Of a DNA stretch of 64,000 bases, positions 1 through 12,429 are shown piece by piece. The notes beneath the pieces were generated by a model. The model made no database searches, had not been told where the DNA came from, and saw nothing but the letters and a program-made list of their open reading frames with translations. The DNA is from Hermetia illucens (Eukaryota; Arthropoda; Insecta; Diptera; Stratiomyidae): the NCBI RefSeq assembly GCF_905115235.1, contig NC_051850.1, positions 25,607,010 through 25,671,009 on the forward strand, written 5' to 3'. The position numbers were made by a program, and so were the translations under genes. The first letter of the stretch is position 1; the number at the start of each line of letters is the position of its first letter.

Positions 1-832
1 ACCCGAATGTCGCCGCTTTTCACTGGTTACACAAAGTTTTAAATAAGCAAATTCCCGCGCGGTCATGCTCACATCCAACACGATGGAATCGCACGATTGG
101 GCGAGGTTCATGGGTTCTCTCGAGCCACTTTTGTTGAATAACTCACGTCAGTCAAAATAAAAGTCCGTCCACATTAACACAAGAGTCTTTTAGCAAATTT
201 CTCACAAAAAAATCTCAATTTATTAGCACGAACAATCAAACAACCACTCGCTGTCACTTTGAATTTAATTCTCCCGCACCAGCTTAGGCATCCACCCAGT
301 AGGAGTCCCCTTATCCCCCATCAATCACAACTGCAAGCACAAAATTTCGCCTTAGCCAAAATCAAGCGTTTGTTATGCATTTCGTAATATGCTAAATGAT
401 TGTACAAAAAACAAGAAAAATGTTAATAATCATTTTCGAAACCTTACACAATTTCTATGTGAACCTTCAAAATATTTTAATTAATTTTAAGGTTTTGTGG
501 GAAGTTATTCGGCTGAAAAATAAAAAATGGGAAAGAAGGAAGGCTAAACGTGAAAAAGAATACTGCTGCATATTCCGCTTGTCACCGAACAAATATGGAT
601 GGTGCAAAGTCGTAGACACTACAATTCATCGTAGATACTACAATTCATTAGTTTGGACTATGGCTCGTAGATGGGAGAAAAATCTCAAGCAGTTGCTAGG
701 TCACATCATCAATCGGTAAAATATTAAATTTAAATTGAAACTGGGTTACCTCCAAGGATACTTATATGTAAGCAGGGCAAAGAGAGAAGTAACTGGAAAA
801 AAATCTAATCAAAAGTCGTTGTAGTGCAAATC
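1..832. other. Unassigned AT-rich stretch
   Basis: No gene, promoter-plus-exon structure or repeat family was recognised. The short open frames here have no signal peptide, recognisable domain or splice context like that of the cuticular genes. Confidence 0.5.
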
Positions 833-957
833 AATCAACGGGCATCCGGCATCCAGTCACGATAACAAATCCCTCTGCCACCAATGAGATTTGAATGGCG
901 ACCTTCCGCTTCGACAGTCCAGCGATTTAACCACTTGACCCATTCGGACACAAAAGC
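833..957 (-). mobile_element. tRNA-derived SINE fragment (copy 4)
   Basis: This is a partial, diverged antisense copy of the SINE found whole at 8138-8430. It keeps the tRNA-like head with a B-box-like segment (plus strand GAGATTTGAA near 888) and the adjoining CACGATAACAAATCCCTCTG body segment. The body beyond that and the repeat tail are missing. Confidence 0.7.
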
Positions 958-1113
958 AAACCTGACTATTTCCCTAAAAGGTTATTTTTGTGCAAAATGC
1001 CCACATCTAACCTTTTACAATTAGAGGTCAAATAAGGATAGTCAGTACAGAGTAGAGTGATATGACAACAGTCGACTACTAAAAACTTCTTTTAACAACA
1101 AAAAACGTAATTC

Positions 1114-1119
1114 TTTATT
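1114..1119 (-). other. Poly(A) signal of the 1.2-kb cuticular gene
   Basis: AATAAA on the minus strand, about 40 nt past the TAA stop of the gene at 1158-1523. Confidence 0.6.
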
Positions 1120-1157
1120 TAAAACAATTTTTTTCCATAAGTCAAGCCGTTGATAAA

Positions 1158-1523
1158 TTAAGCAGAAGCCTTCTTCTTCCAGAGACCACCATATCCCCAG
1201 CCTGGGGCGGCGTATCCTCCCCAACCGGCACCATATCCATGTCCGTAAGCAGCTACAGCTGGAGCATGGTAAGCGGCGGCAACTGGAGCTACGGCAGCAT
1301 GTCCCCAACCACCGGCAGCGTGTCCCCAACCGGCACCAGCAAGTGGGGCAACGGCAGCACCATGTCCCCAGCCACCGTATCCCCAACCTCCGTAACCTGC
1401 GTAACCGGCTGAAGCAGCACCGATCAAAGCCAGAGCCAAAAGGACGAATTTCTATAAAAGATCAAAAAAAGATAGGCTTAGTCAAATTCAACAATAAACC
1501 AAAAATCCCAAGCTGCATACCAT
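1158..1523 (-). CDS. Small Gly/Trp/Ala-rich secreted cuticular-type protein (gene 1)
   Basis: Two coding exons. Exon 1 holds only the start codon at 1523-1521, followed directly by donor GTATGC. Exon 2 runs 1451-1158 after acceptor TAG; the intron is 69 nt. The 98-residue product starts MKFVLLALALIGAASAG, a clear signal peptide likely cut near residue 16. The body has GYGGWGYGGWGH blocks, APLAG/APVAAAYHAP segments and GWGH repeats, and the tail is GGLWKKKASA. Composition and size fit insect low-complexity structural cuticular proteins; no chitin-binding R&R domain is present. The start is fixed by comparison with seven paralogs that share ATG|GT and the AAATTC exon start. It is the most diverged of the GWGH-type genes here. 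Role in cuticle is inferred. Confidence 0.88.
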
Positions 1524-1556
1524 TTTTGCAGTTTGTGGTATTCCGGATAGACGATT

Positions 1557-1598
1557 CCTGAATGATATTTCTTAAGAATTTGGTGCTGCCTTTTATAC
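1557..1598 (-). promoter_or_regulatory. Core promoter of gene 1 (TATA + initiator)
   Basis: Minus-strand GTATAAAA (1598-1591) lies about 34 nt upstream of ATCATTCAGG (1566-1557). The core TCATTC matches the arthropod initiator TCAKTY, putting +1 near 1563. The 5' UTR would be about 40 nt. Confidence 0.8.
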
Positions 1599-1599
1599 A

Positions 1600-2589
1600 A
1601 CTCTGATCCTTGGAAGCAATGCAGAATGGTTGAGATAAAACAAGTTGCAACCAGCAATGTAAACCTATTCTGATGATGACAAACAATTTTACATAAAACA
1701 ATCTTTTTTTCAAGTGAATCAAAGATAGTTTCCATTGATTATCCCCAAATGCCGCCAAAAACATAAAAAAAATTGGATTACCATACACGCATTCCGTAAA
1801 GTGGTTTGAAAGGTGAAACCAAATTGTATCATAGAAGATTGCATATAAAGTAACTAACGAAAGCATTTCAGGTTTTCAGGCTTCTGGTTTTAAAGCAGAA
1901 TATATTCTCTTAGATTGTTTGTTTTCGATTAAATGCCTCTTTAAGATTGTTTTTTTGATTTATTTTTCTCACTATGGTATACGCATTAGATAAGTGTATT
2001 CGCATTTATGTGATTCTCCCACCATTTTCCGTAAAATTAATGTCGGAAATCATTTTTTTGGATAATACATGTCGAACAACATAACAAACATTAGACCAAG
2101 GTCAAGGATAATGAACTGACCTAAATCATCATCCAATTTTATCTAATAATTTATTTCATCGTTATATAAGTGCAGTTAGTGAATTGTGCGTAGCTGGATG
2201 TATATACAACGATTTATAGTAAGGTGAGCTAATCGCTTCTACTGGAATGCATATATTGACTGAACACCCCGATTAACATGGTTGGTAGGTAGGTATCAGC
2301 TGACGCCCCACAAAAGCCCAAATAGTACTATTATATGATATTCTGATGCTAGAAACTCCTAAGTCCATGACTGCTGTGGGGAGAGCAAGCGGAGCAGAAT
2401 TCAGCTCCCCCATCCTCCAACCAGAGGTCATTTTGAGGTCCTCAAAGAATAGTCTACCTAGTGGTCGCATCCTCCCTTCGCTTCTAATCCAGTGCTCTGT
2501 TTAGACTACCATAATATTATACGTATTTAAACGCATTTGGCCAACTTGTTTGAGGTGTGGAAAGTAAAGGGATTATCGAGCACACTCGC
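1600..2589. other. Unassigned intergenic stretch
   Basis: AT-rich upstream flank of gene 1. I see no second gene and no assignable element before the W repeat starts near 2590. Confidence 0.45.
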
Positions 2590-2887
2590 ATTCTATATCA
2601 TCAAAACCCAAAAGGGACTATCAACTCTTTCGATCATTTGGTCCAATCCAACGTTAAGTGGATGCGGGCTTGGGATCTCTGGTATCCCAAACAAAAATCT
2701 AGCTTTGGCCTACCTTAGGCTCAAACTAATGGCGGTTGAAACTTCGATATAATTCGCACCCTTGTTTTGTGTTTACGATTATATAAAAGAACGTTTTCCA
2801 CCTGTTGTGACTTTCGGTCACGCTGCTCCCAGGGCAGAGGTGAGGTAGCGTCTGATGAGTTGCCTCTGCCCTGGACGAAACCGTGGA
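2590..2887 (+). repeat. Interspersed repeat W, copy 1
   Basis: About 300 bp aligns over its whole length, with moderate divergence, to the reverse complement of 51453-51765. Near its right end is a perfect inverted repeat, CCAGGGCAGAGG (2829-2840) and CCTCTGCCCTGG (2863-2874), with a 22-nt loop. Similarity stops abruptly just after ACGAAACCGT. Both copies lie upstream of, and in the same orientation as, a LOA-like LINE (3745 and 51070), so W may be LOA 5' sequence; a lone terminal repeat of another retroelement is also possible. The class is unresolved. Confidence 0.6.
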
Positions 2888-3744
2888 CAAAAAACGTGGG
2901 GATAAGTTGCTCTACATTTGGTCCATTCCAATACCAATCTCGGGGGATAAACACATCCAATGTATTCTGGACCAGGATCTAGCGGAGTCAAAATTTTGAG
3001 TGTTTCTCGTTGATTTCTGTGTCCCATAGTAGCGGATGACATTGCTGGAGTGGATCCTGGTGGTTTTGCCTCACAGTCGATCGGTAGTGTCTTGAATTGA
3101 CGATGGTATTGAATAGTGTTACGTATTAAGCTATGCTAGTTTGTACTGACTAAAGTCATTCTTTAAAGCTTTGAAGTAGAAAAACCGCTAAAAAAGGCAG
3201 CAATCGGCTGCCGTAACACACATACGAGGAAACAAAATATTTACTGACTCTAATGAGCTGGACAACTTTTGCTTTTAAAGGACAACCTTGAAGTTCAGCA
3301 TTGGTTAGACCTTAAGTAGAATATAAGGTGATTTTAGGAAAGGTAATAGAAGAGACTGAAATTGTCGTTGATGCTTTGATAAGTTGTCAAGATCGATCGC
3401 TAGAATGGATGGTTTCTTTCAGTTGTAATGTTGATTTCTCGGCAGTTGAGGTCGGCTATGTGGCAGGCAAAACCGAATCGCCACCTACCAGTTAGAAACC
3501 GGCAACCCCACCGGGGAATGCGCTTTGAACCGCAATCTGGACAATAGCCTCGGACTGGATGGATTCAATGACAACGGCTTCAGTAACAGAATATGGTTTA
3601 CTCTTTTGGAACTTAGACCGTTCGCACTCTAAACAGAGTCGGAGCTCTGCGAGAACATCTCAAAGAAGTTCCAGGATACAACACCAAGATCCTGGCGATC
3701 CAATAAAATGAAATGGCTCGGTTGCAAGGTTGGCGACATACGTG
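2888..3744. other. Unassigned stretch between W and LOA-a
   Basis: Shows no confident coding. Part may be decayed 5' sequence of the LINE that becomes recognisable at 3745. An 8-bp inverted pair GTGTTACG/CGTAACAC (3117 and 3212) is too short to call a transposon. Confidence 0.35.
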
Positions 3745-6050
3745 GTTAAATAACGTAGCCTGAAGCTGGGTTATTCACGTTTACAGAACGGAAGGTGCAT
3801 AGAAAACGATGAAGAAATGAAAAACCATTTGCTTGAAGTGCACTTCTCAGGCAGCATCGGAAATCTAATCTCGGGGCCAATAGGTCTATGCAGCCCTCAA
3901 CCGAGAGATTGGAATTTGGCTTGCAAAGAAGTATCACTGGAGCGAGTAAAATGGTCATTTAACTCTTCCCATAGATACAGTTCTGTAGGTCCGGATGGCA
4001 TAATTCCTGCACTAGAAATGGAGGGAATGGACGCCCTGGGTCTACATATTTGGAATATATATCACGCAAGCTTATCACACGCTTATATCCCAATTAAATT
4101 CCCAAACCAGGGAAACCCACCTACACAGACGTAAAACGCTTCCGATCGATCAGTTTAACGTCCTTTCTACTAAAAGGACTAGAAAGACTAGTTGATCGAT
4201 TCATAAAGAATACACAGATACCTAAGTGGCCACTTCACCATAGGCAACACGCCTACCAGAAAGGCAAATCCATGGAGACAGCACTTCATGGACTTACGGC
4301 AAAAAGTGAAAAGGGTGATATTCGAGAAAGAATACGCCTTAGGCGCATTCATGGACATCGAAAGTGCCTTCAATTATTATATATGGAATCGAACCGCTGC
4401 TAATCAGTTGAATCTTCCACATGCTAGAGTGGAGAATAATCCAGCAGGATGTCTTAGGGGCTGCCAACAGGGAGGGGTTCCCTCTCCACTGTTATGGCTC
4501 TTGATAATAGATACCCTGCTGTGGCTCCTGGAGGACAAAAACCCGCATGCATGAAATCCACACTTATGGTGAACGCTAGGAAGACTGGACTAGTTATATT
4601 CACTAGGAACGTCAGGTGGGGCAGCTATACGCTACCCACCTTAGCAGGGGCGGAAATCCACCTGGCACAAACACTCAAGTATTTAGGAGTACATTTCGAC
4701 TCTATGTTAACGTGGAAGCACCATATCTAGGAACAATATCAGAAATCCTGCAGATTGCTCTGATGCTGTAAGAATACGATAGGTAAGACCTGGGGACTTT
4801 CACCGAAACGGATATACTGGATGTATACATCCATAATAAAACCCATTTTGATGTTTGCTTGCATCGTCTGATGGCCAAGACTGAACCTTGCTAACAGCAG
4901 GAAGCTGCTATCGCAGATTCAGAGGGTTGGTTGCCTGAATATTACTGGAGCAATGAGTACCACGCCGACTGCGGCACTTGAAGCTATCCTAAATTTGCCC
5001 CCCATTCACTTGGAGGTGAAACCCTGATGCTGACCGATCATATAGTTTTGAAATTCGTCAAAAGACATACACTGTCGTAATCACCAAAAGAGAAGAATTG
5101 TCGACGAATGGCCATGAGTCTTTTCAGATTACACAGACAGACTTAATAGCCTTCACCGACGGGTCAGTCATGGAGGGTGGATCGGGCGCAGGGTGTTCTT
5201 GGAGAATCCGCTTATAAAATCGGAATCAGATAATTTACGACCATATTCCAGGCGGAGATATATGCCATTTCATTGGCAGCAGAAGAATGTCTGCAACAAA
5301 AATGGAGGGGTCGCACCACTCAAATCTCTTCCGACAGTCCGGCGGCATTATCAGCACTCAATGGCAACGATATATCAAGCCAGTTGGTGTGGAGTTGTCA
5401 TCAGGTGCTGCTGGAACTTGGCCGACTGAACGAAACTTTCCTGATGTTCGTGCCGGGGCACTCTAACATCGCTGGTAATGAGGAGGCTGACAGACTGGCT
5501 TTTGGAATCCGACCATCTACTGTCAAGTCTACTCTCAAGGGTGAAATTGCAAGGATTCACGCAGAAGAGTGGAGAAATTTGGACTCTTGCCAGCACAGCC
5601 ACTAGAGCCGCATTTTTGTTGTCCCTTAAGAAGTGGGACATGAAAGCCCTAGTAGGGCTTAGTAGGGCTTTCAACGGGACACTGCTCCTTAAACTACCAT
5701 ATGGAAAAGATTGGTGGTGGTTTCAGCTATGTGCACCTAATGTGAGGAGGAAGGTGAGACGGTCCTGCACTTTTTATGCAGCTGCCCGGCCTCCTCAGAT
5801 CTCAGAGGAAGACACCTTGGCAAGGTTTTCTTCAATGAAGAATCTGCAAACTCTCTGCCTCTGCAGAATGTTCTCAGATTCGCTAAAGCCTGCGAAAACC
5901 GTAGTCGGGAAGCCATGGAATAGGCGATTTACGGGGATAGTAGAATTCGCCTTACAATGGCCTGAGTGCTCGGAGTAAACTAAACTTGTGGTTGAGGTAC
6001 TGACTCCTTTTCTGATGTTACTTTTCCTATTTGTTGGCATCCTCGCTGTT
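3745..6050 (+). mobile_element. LOA-like non-LTR retrotransposon, decayed (LOA-a)
   Basis: The segments lie in order across several frames. The RT N-terminal part (3900-4130) has VGPDGIIPALEMEGMDALG. RT core pieces are the SLTSFLLKGLERLVDRF-type segment (about 4150-4210), a FMDIESAF-type segment (4350-4370) and GCQQGGVPSPLLWLL (4450-4500). The segment that should carry the YADD site is missing between 4550 and 4560. A TLKYLGVHFDSMLTWK-type segment follows (4670-4720). RNase H begins FTDGS (5152) and has SDSPAALSAL (5330) and VPGHSNIAGNEEADRLA (5450). RT plus RNase H in this order is typical of the LOA/I group. The copy is riddled with stops and shifts. Closest local relatives are 49540-51070 and 36950-39520. 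Confidence 0.85.
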
Positions 6051-8137
6051 CACTCAAAATCTTTCATCTTTCGACTCTTTGTTCTAAGTTTGTACACATT
6101 TTCGGACATTAGCATCAGTGAAAAGTTTATTGAATGCTAATTGAAAACTCATTTAAGATAATAAGGCTACATTTTAATGCGTCAGAAATTTCTTGTTAAA
6201 TTATGTTAACCGTTTTTGTTCCAAAGTTTCCATTCTACCACAAAGTTTTAAAATTATAAATATGAAGATATATCGGAAAAATTATAATAAGTCAAGGCAA
6301 TTTTTTCCAAATACGATTAGATACCAACGTAAATGAATTTGTAACAATTGTAAAATGAATCAGATCCAGGAAATTGATTACAACAAATGGTTTTACCAGC
6401 ACTATTGTCACTGTCAACTAACAGTACCTATTCAGTGAAAACCTTGGTGTAAGAGAACATGAGTATCGGTTTCTGATAGGAGCATATCTAATTCACGTAG
6501 TTCACGATCCAACTTTGCCGCCTAACTATTTCAAAACAAGCAAACTTTATATGCATTCATCGATCTTCAGTATATTATCCATATCTTTCAATTTACATCT
6601 TGCGGTCCATGACGCAAATCCAATAGCTTTAACGATAGAGAATGTCGAAATAGGCGGCAGTTACCAAGGCCATCTTTTCTTTTATCTGGATTAATTGTAG
6701 CTATCTACTCAAGAAATCAGTCCGACTCTTAAGATTCAATAGAGTCTTCCTAATTCATTCTAAGTTTATTCAAATGGGCCTCGATTTTCTAAAGAATATT
6801 GATGACAGGTAGACGTGGTGCACGTATGTTACTACAAAAAAATATTGATCTCGTCAAAATTGAAAGTGTATATGATCCGGTTATACGATCATGATATAAA
6901 GTGGGCATATGCTATAAAAGCGTTATTTACTTTTGGGTAAATTATATTAAAAAAATATAAACATAGGCGAATCACTGCAATTCTGTCCATTATGGATATT
7001 AAGCACAGTTCTCCATAGAGAAATTTACATAGATAAATATGTAGTCACCATTCCACTTTAGTTCAGGTTAGAGTTATTTTGACTATTTATTACGCATAGT
7101 GCATACGGATCTGAATGGTTTCCAAACGGTGCATAGTTCAGACAATCTTGTTTCATACAGCTTCGAAGCAAAATGAACTTGGTATAAAGTCGATTATAGA
7201 GACGTTCTTTAAAAAAATTAAGAAGGCTTTTAATAACAGCAAATATTGAGCGTAGACGATTACACAGAAGTTTTTATGGACCAACCTTCGAATTCCCTTC
7301 AGAAAATTCAAATTGACGTCATGATCTTTGGCAAAATGGATTTTTGAACAAATCGAACAGAATGAAAATAATCATTTGCTTCAAGGAAACGGCAACTTAT
7401 CAAATGCGGATTCACCTCTGTTCTGGGTGGAGCTTGACGAAAAGTAAGAGCTAATGTTAGTTTCACTTTTTTAACCATTCATAAAAATGGTATCAATAGA
7501 AATTATAAGGACCGAAATCCGATTAGTTCAAACCTAAGCTGGACGAAATAAAAGTGAGTATAGGATCGTTTAATAAATGATCCACACCAAGTGAAATTAG
7601 CTTCTATTCTTAACTTTTGCTGGTCCAAAAAGAGAGGTCCGTCTAGCAACAGCGGGGAAGGCAATGTGTCTTAATTTGGTGCGACCCGTCATCATCTGCA
7701 ATCAGAACTAATGCAGTACCCACTAAAAAAATACTTATACTATACTTATACTTTAGCCTCAACATCCAGGGTAGCTCCTTTCGATGTTGTCAATTTTGCC
7801 TCTAAACACCACGTTGGTTGGGTGACCTGCTGTAGCTCGTGTTCATCGAAAAAACGCTTTTTGGAAAATTACGCAAACGGAAAATCAATAGCTCTTTCAA
7901 CCCCTGGAATGAGCGATCCCTACACCGAACAAGAGAGAAATGGAACATTTCATCGTCTAGATGATAAAATATAAAATTAATGTTACCACGCTCAACAAAG
8001 TTAGCTCAGCAGAGAGGGTGCTAATGTCCGATTGACTGCAATTTATAAAAAACATTAAAGGACCCAGAAGTTTAGAAGTTGGCCACTTTTGTCCAGTAAT
8101 TGAAATCATTTATTATTCATAAAACAAACAACTGTGT
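6051..8137. other. Unassigned AT-rich stretch, ~2 kb
   Basis: No ORF with a recognisable domain, no tail-bearing repeat and no member of the local gene family. Ordinary intergenic DNA as far as I can see. Confidence 0.45.
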
Positions 8138-8430
8138 GTCCGGATAGCTGAGTGGTTAGAGCACAAGGCTGTCGTGCGGAAGGTCGCGGTTCAAATCTCA
8201 CTGGTGACAGTGGAATTTGTATCGTGATTTGACGTCGGATACCAGTCGACTCAGCTGTGAATGAGTACCTGAGTCAAATCAGGGTAATAATCTCGGGCGA
8301 GCGCAATGCTGACCACATTGCCTCCTACAGTATACTGTAGTGTACCGTTACGGTCTTGAATGAAGTGCTCTAACACACTTCAAGGCCTAGATCCAATATG
8401 GATTGTTGCGCCAACGATTATTATTATTAA
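8138..8430 (+). mobile_element. tRNA-derived SINE, full-length (copy 1)
   Basis: The tRNA-like head begins GTCCGGATAGCTGAGTGG, with an A box TAGCTGAGTGG and a B box GGTTCAAATCT (8189-8199). About 200 bp of unrelated body follows (TGAGTACCTGAGTCAAATCA and so on), then a 3' end reading TTGTTGCGCC (8403-8412), AACG and an ATT trinucleotide tail. A pol III-driven SINE is the natural reading. The nearly whole copy at 25400-25708 confirms both boundaries. It cannot be a working tRNA, as no 3' acceptor half folds with the head. Confidence 0.9.
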
Positions 8431-9249
8431 AACATAATAAAGAAACAATGACATTTGGATTATATAAATATCTAATTAATATATTAGATAAACTATGAGT
8501 GAGTTAGTAAGTACAGAAGAGAAACACTTAACAGAGCTTTCTTTTTATTTTCTACATCCCTTCTCACTGACTTTTTACTTCCCGATTGCTCCGTCAACCT
8601 CGTGATTCCCACCCCACTACCCACAGCTAGGCGATCCACTCGAATTGCATCGTTCTTTTGCGGAGCCCGGACGAATCCGTACTAATTAGCCTGTGCCTCT
8701 ACAACATACTGTTGACATGGAAGTGACCACTGATTTCCCCACCGGTCTCCATACTTCCAGTAGTATTAGAAAAGGAGAGCCATATACTTCAAGGTACTAG
8801 TTGCGGTACTGACCGTTACTTACTCAAATCCAATATCCAATAACATACCCCGTTATTGGTCCTTCCTGCTGCCTTGGCTGGAGGGCGTGGATAGTCCATT
8901 GAATCTTCCCTTCCACGTCATCTTTCCTCAAACACATTGACTGCGATGATGACTTCTTGGTCTGTTACCGCGTCATCGAACTTGGCTAAATGGCTCTCAA
9001 TTTGAAGAGGGGGTCATAGTCGAACTTAAGATATACAACAACAACACTCTTTCTACTTGCATAGATGTCGCTCGACATATTAACGGCTCGAAATCTACAT
9101 CCGCATCAACAACATCAAGCTATTTCAACAAGGCTATTTCACGTCAAAATTCTTTCTGTGTATCTATATCGGAAAATTACATTATTTTTCCCATGGAAAG
9201 TGACTACCATTGTTACTAGGAAACATCAAACTTTTATCAATTCATGTCT
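8431..9249. other. Unassigned stretch
   Basis: Contains a CT-rich block (8530-8640) and no gene or repeat family I can name. Confidence 0.4.
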
Positions 9250-9530
9250 AGATTGTGACTCCAAGTCAGTGTACCATCGTGACAATCGTAGAAAAGTTGA
9301 TGAGAAAACAACAGAGGCAGTGGATAAGTGGTACACTGACAAAGGGTGACAATTCCATTGCTGGTTATGCCATGAAACGTATGATTTCTGGATGGCCAAC
9401 CAGCCGATTGTCCAAGAATTGCTGGTGTGAACGATGACGAATCAGTGAAAATCTCATCAGAAAATCAAGGGGTTACCAAAGCGCACTGCCAGGGATCGCC
9501 AGCGCTGGTGCATAGGTTTTTTTTGACGGA
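9250..9530 (+). mobile_element. 3' fragment of LINE family C
   Basis: The frame around 9260-9440 reads QRQWISGTLTKGDNSIAGYAM, which matches the C-terminal region of the C-type LINE at 41340-43310 (RKWQWIGHTLRRGNDCIAGY). This is a short, shifted 3' remnant. Confidence 0.55.
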
Positions 9531-11299
9531 CTTTGCCCAAAATATATGCAGTAGGTAAGAAATTGTCCCATCCTCAATTTAAAGAAAAGTCCGACAATGT
9601 GTCTCAAGTTTTGTGATATACCATCCTGTACAATCTCGCGCACTACGCAAAACACAAATTATCTATGCTTCAGCCAGGTTATATCAGAACTAGGTGGATT
9701 ATTCTGTATGACTGTCAAGCTGTGTCTGTGGCTGGTTTTGAAAGTATCAAAAGCTACCCATACGATTTCATCTCATTTAAATTAAATGTAAGACGAGTTG
9801 GCAGTTTAAAAACTTGAAAAACGTCCCCATTGGCCGCAACTGGGAAGGGCAAATTGTCTTACGGGCATTGGAGAATGCCTGACGTAAATGTCTCAGGAAG
9901 TAAGCTTGCTACTTTCGCTACAAAAGTCTAGAGGTGGGACTTTGGTAGGGAAATAGGCAGTTGGAGGAGTTTTGGATATGTTTTTGTTTGGATCCGTAAC
10001 AGAACCCAAAACGCTAACCGAGAAATATCGCCAAAGTTTAAGAAAAGGCACGTCAAGCTAAATGGGATGATAGAACAGTATGATCGCATATGTGGAGCCA
10101 GGAAATTGTAACCCATATAACACGATCTAGAAAACCTTCCGGCTCTACCGTACATAATTGATAACTTTTTTTACAGTTCCTAGTGATTACAAATAATATA
10201 TAAAGTCACAGGTTGTCCCTCGTAAATGAATATTTCGTCAAAGCATTGAAACTCATCACCACCAGATTAATCCAAAGGTGGGGAACTAAACCTCGCAACA
10301 AATTTCTCATTTAATGCTGGTAGTCTTCAATTAATTGCCTTTTGCCTTTTTAGAAGTGAATTAAAGGACTTTCTCTGAAATATAATACGTTTGGACCAAG
10401 GACCTAAAAATAATTTGAGTTAGGCCCGAAAAACTTTCGAAGAAAAAATTCATTTTTTTGAAAGAATTCATTTTATTCCTCCAGCAAATTTAGGGGGCCA
10501 GCAAGACCAACAATCATAGAGCCACTGTATTTCTGGCATCTCTATAATTTCGAGAAACGAAATAGCGGGAAATTACAAAGAAGCAATCCCGCACGGTAAG
10601 AAAACTATGTATTTCCAATTGGCCAGTTTTCTAAGTGGATTTCCTTTCCGCGCCACATACGCAAAATTCCGGTTTTTCACTGGCCGAGAAGAAAAAGTCA
10701 GGAGCAAGTATACGAATCCCGTTATCGATTTTTTTATTATTGGGAAAAAGTTGTGTAGCAATTGGAGTCTGCAATGCAGGAACTGTATAAAGTACCAACT
10801 AAAAGCTCGGTCTTGAGACACGCTGTCACCGTATAGTGCATTTCGTCTCCTCTCAAGTAGCCCTCAAGTAGTACCTACTCAACCCCCTGCGATTCTAGAA
10901 CATAACGAAGGAAGTTACCAAAGGGGCCACATAATAAAGCCTTAAGAGAATTTTTAGCTGACTCCAGACGAAACCACCGGTATTGGAAAGTATTTCATGT
11001 TAATCCTGTCAAACCAGATCATCAAGGCTCTTTTCACTCAAGTAAGGCAAAACTTTGCATGTGTGCCAGGTTCAGCCGCCAACTTTGCAAATTTTCTGCT
11101 CTTAAGCCTGCCCAAATCGACTATAACTACCTGAAATAACGAAGAGCAAAAAGTCATACACTTCACAATGTTCTTAAAAGAGTATCTTTGGATGCAATAA
11201 AAAAGGCAACAACACAAAGCATTGGCTGACTACACTCCCAGATAGAAGCAGTTCATAATTTTCCGACCAGTATTAATTTCCCGAATTACCAAGATTGCG
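9531..11299. other. Unassigned AT-rich stretch
   Basis: No gene or repeat family recognised. Open frames are short and lack domains. Confidence 0.4.
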
Positions 11300-11465
11300 A
11301 CGAGGCAGATCCTGCCTGAGTTGCAACGATGGCGTAGGCGACGACTCCAGACAGCTTTTAGGGATATGGAATTGGTGGACCTCGACGCAAAACCAGGATG
11401 TCTGAAGTTGCTTATTAAGGCAGGCCTAGACCGGATACCGGTTGTTACGCCGTTGATGTTGATGC
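11300..11465 (+). mobile_element. 3' end of LINE family A (A1)
   Basis: Heavily 5'-truncated. It keeps the last codons (RRRRLQTAFRDMELVDL in a shifted frame) and the 3' end TTGTTACGCC (11442-11451) followed by GTTGATGTTGATG. Compare the better preserved end at 13536-13558. Confidence 0.75.
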
Positions 11466-12429
11466 TAAACCTCTACTTCACGCAATTTTTCAAAGTTACC
11501 ACTCCCCACGAACTATTCAGGGATTGTCCCCGCCGCTAAATAGATACACCCTCGTTTCACTCCCAAGTCTCTGTCAATTTCGGAATTTTCGATTTCCAAT
11601 TCAGTTTCTTCCATTTGCATTTCAAAATTTTTTCAGTATTCTACTATCAAGTTCGATACCATCTTTCTACCACTGGATAGGGATGGAGCTGAGATTCTTT
11701 GAAAAAAATCTGAGGAGCTCATCAATTTTGTTGGTTCAATGAGTGAATGTCTGGGAAAGAATCTAATCCCCTTCCTGTAGAACCTCATTAATGCAGGCAA
11801 CTTCCAAGTACTAAGAATTTTAAATTATGTTGTTGCTATTACTTCCAAATACTTACCCACCCTAGAGACCCCATTGGACCATTATATCCTCAGACCGGTA
11901 TATTAAAGCACAGATTTTCTTCAAAAAATCCCAGCTCCATCCTAATCTAGTCGTAACAAATTGGTATAAAACTTGATAGTAGAATACTCAAAAAAATAAT
12001 TTTGAAAATTATGAATTGGTTTGGAAAATTACGAATTTGACTTGCAAAACTTATGTATATACATCTGGTTACCATTCTTCCTTTAATGGGTATAGCACAC
12101 CAACCGCGTCTATGCTCTATCATTAATGGTTTGCTGAATTACCGAGATGCTTGCACTCCTCTTCGACTGTTCTGCATCATATGCTACTGGGGCGACCCAA
12201 CGCAAATATTGCCGTAGGCATTCGCAAGTTCAGACCATTACACACCTAAATATTTCCCAATCCCCGGTATCGAAGCGCTCGGTAAAGTCGCCACGAACTG
12301 CAGGCCAGCATAATAAAGTTACATAGCGTTGAAAGGGCAGGTGTATAAAAAACAGGAAAAATACTGCTTACAATCGTGGTTTCACTACCCTTCCTATCTT
12401 GCTAATGGAACATCTTTGCTTATTGTTTC
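11466..12429. other. Unassigned AT-rich stretch
   Basis: Nothing recognisable. Low-complexity TTTT/CAATT sequence dominates 11560-11750. Confidence 0.4.

Noticed and set aside
1462-1866. 134-codon minus-strand frame upstream of gene 1
   Set aside because: It runs through the promoter, 5' UTR and intron of gene 1, has no domain, and conflicts with the gene model supported by seven paralogs.
3117-3219. GTGTTACG/CGTAACAC as terminal inverted repeats of a MITE
   Set aside because: Only 8 bp, no flanking target duplication and no second copy.
8138-8210. A possible genuine tRNA gene
   Set aside because: It has A and B boxes, but the 3' half does not fold into a tRNA. The same head is fused to a common body and ATT tail in other copies, so it is a SINE.
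9928-10155. Minus-strand 75-codon frame and neighbouring frames at 10573-10821
   Set aside because: No recognisable motif on either strand. Overlapping frames on both strands suggest chance.
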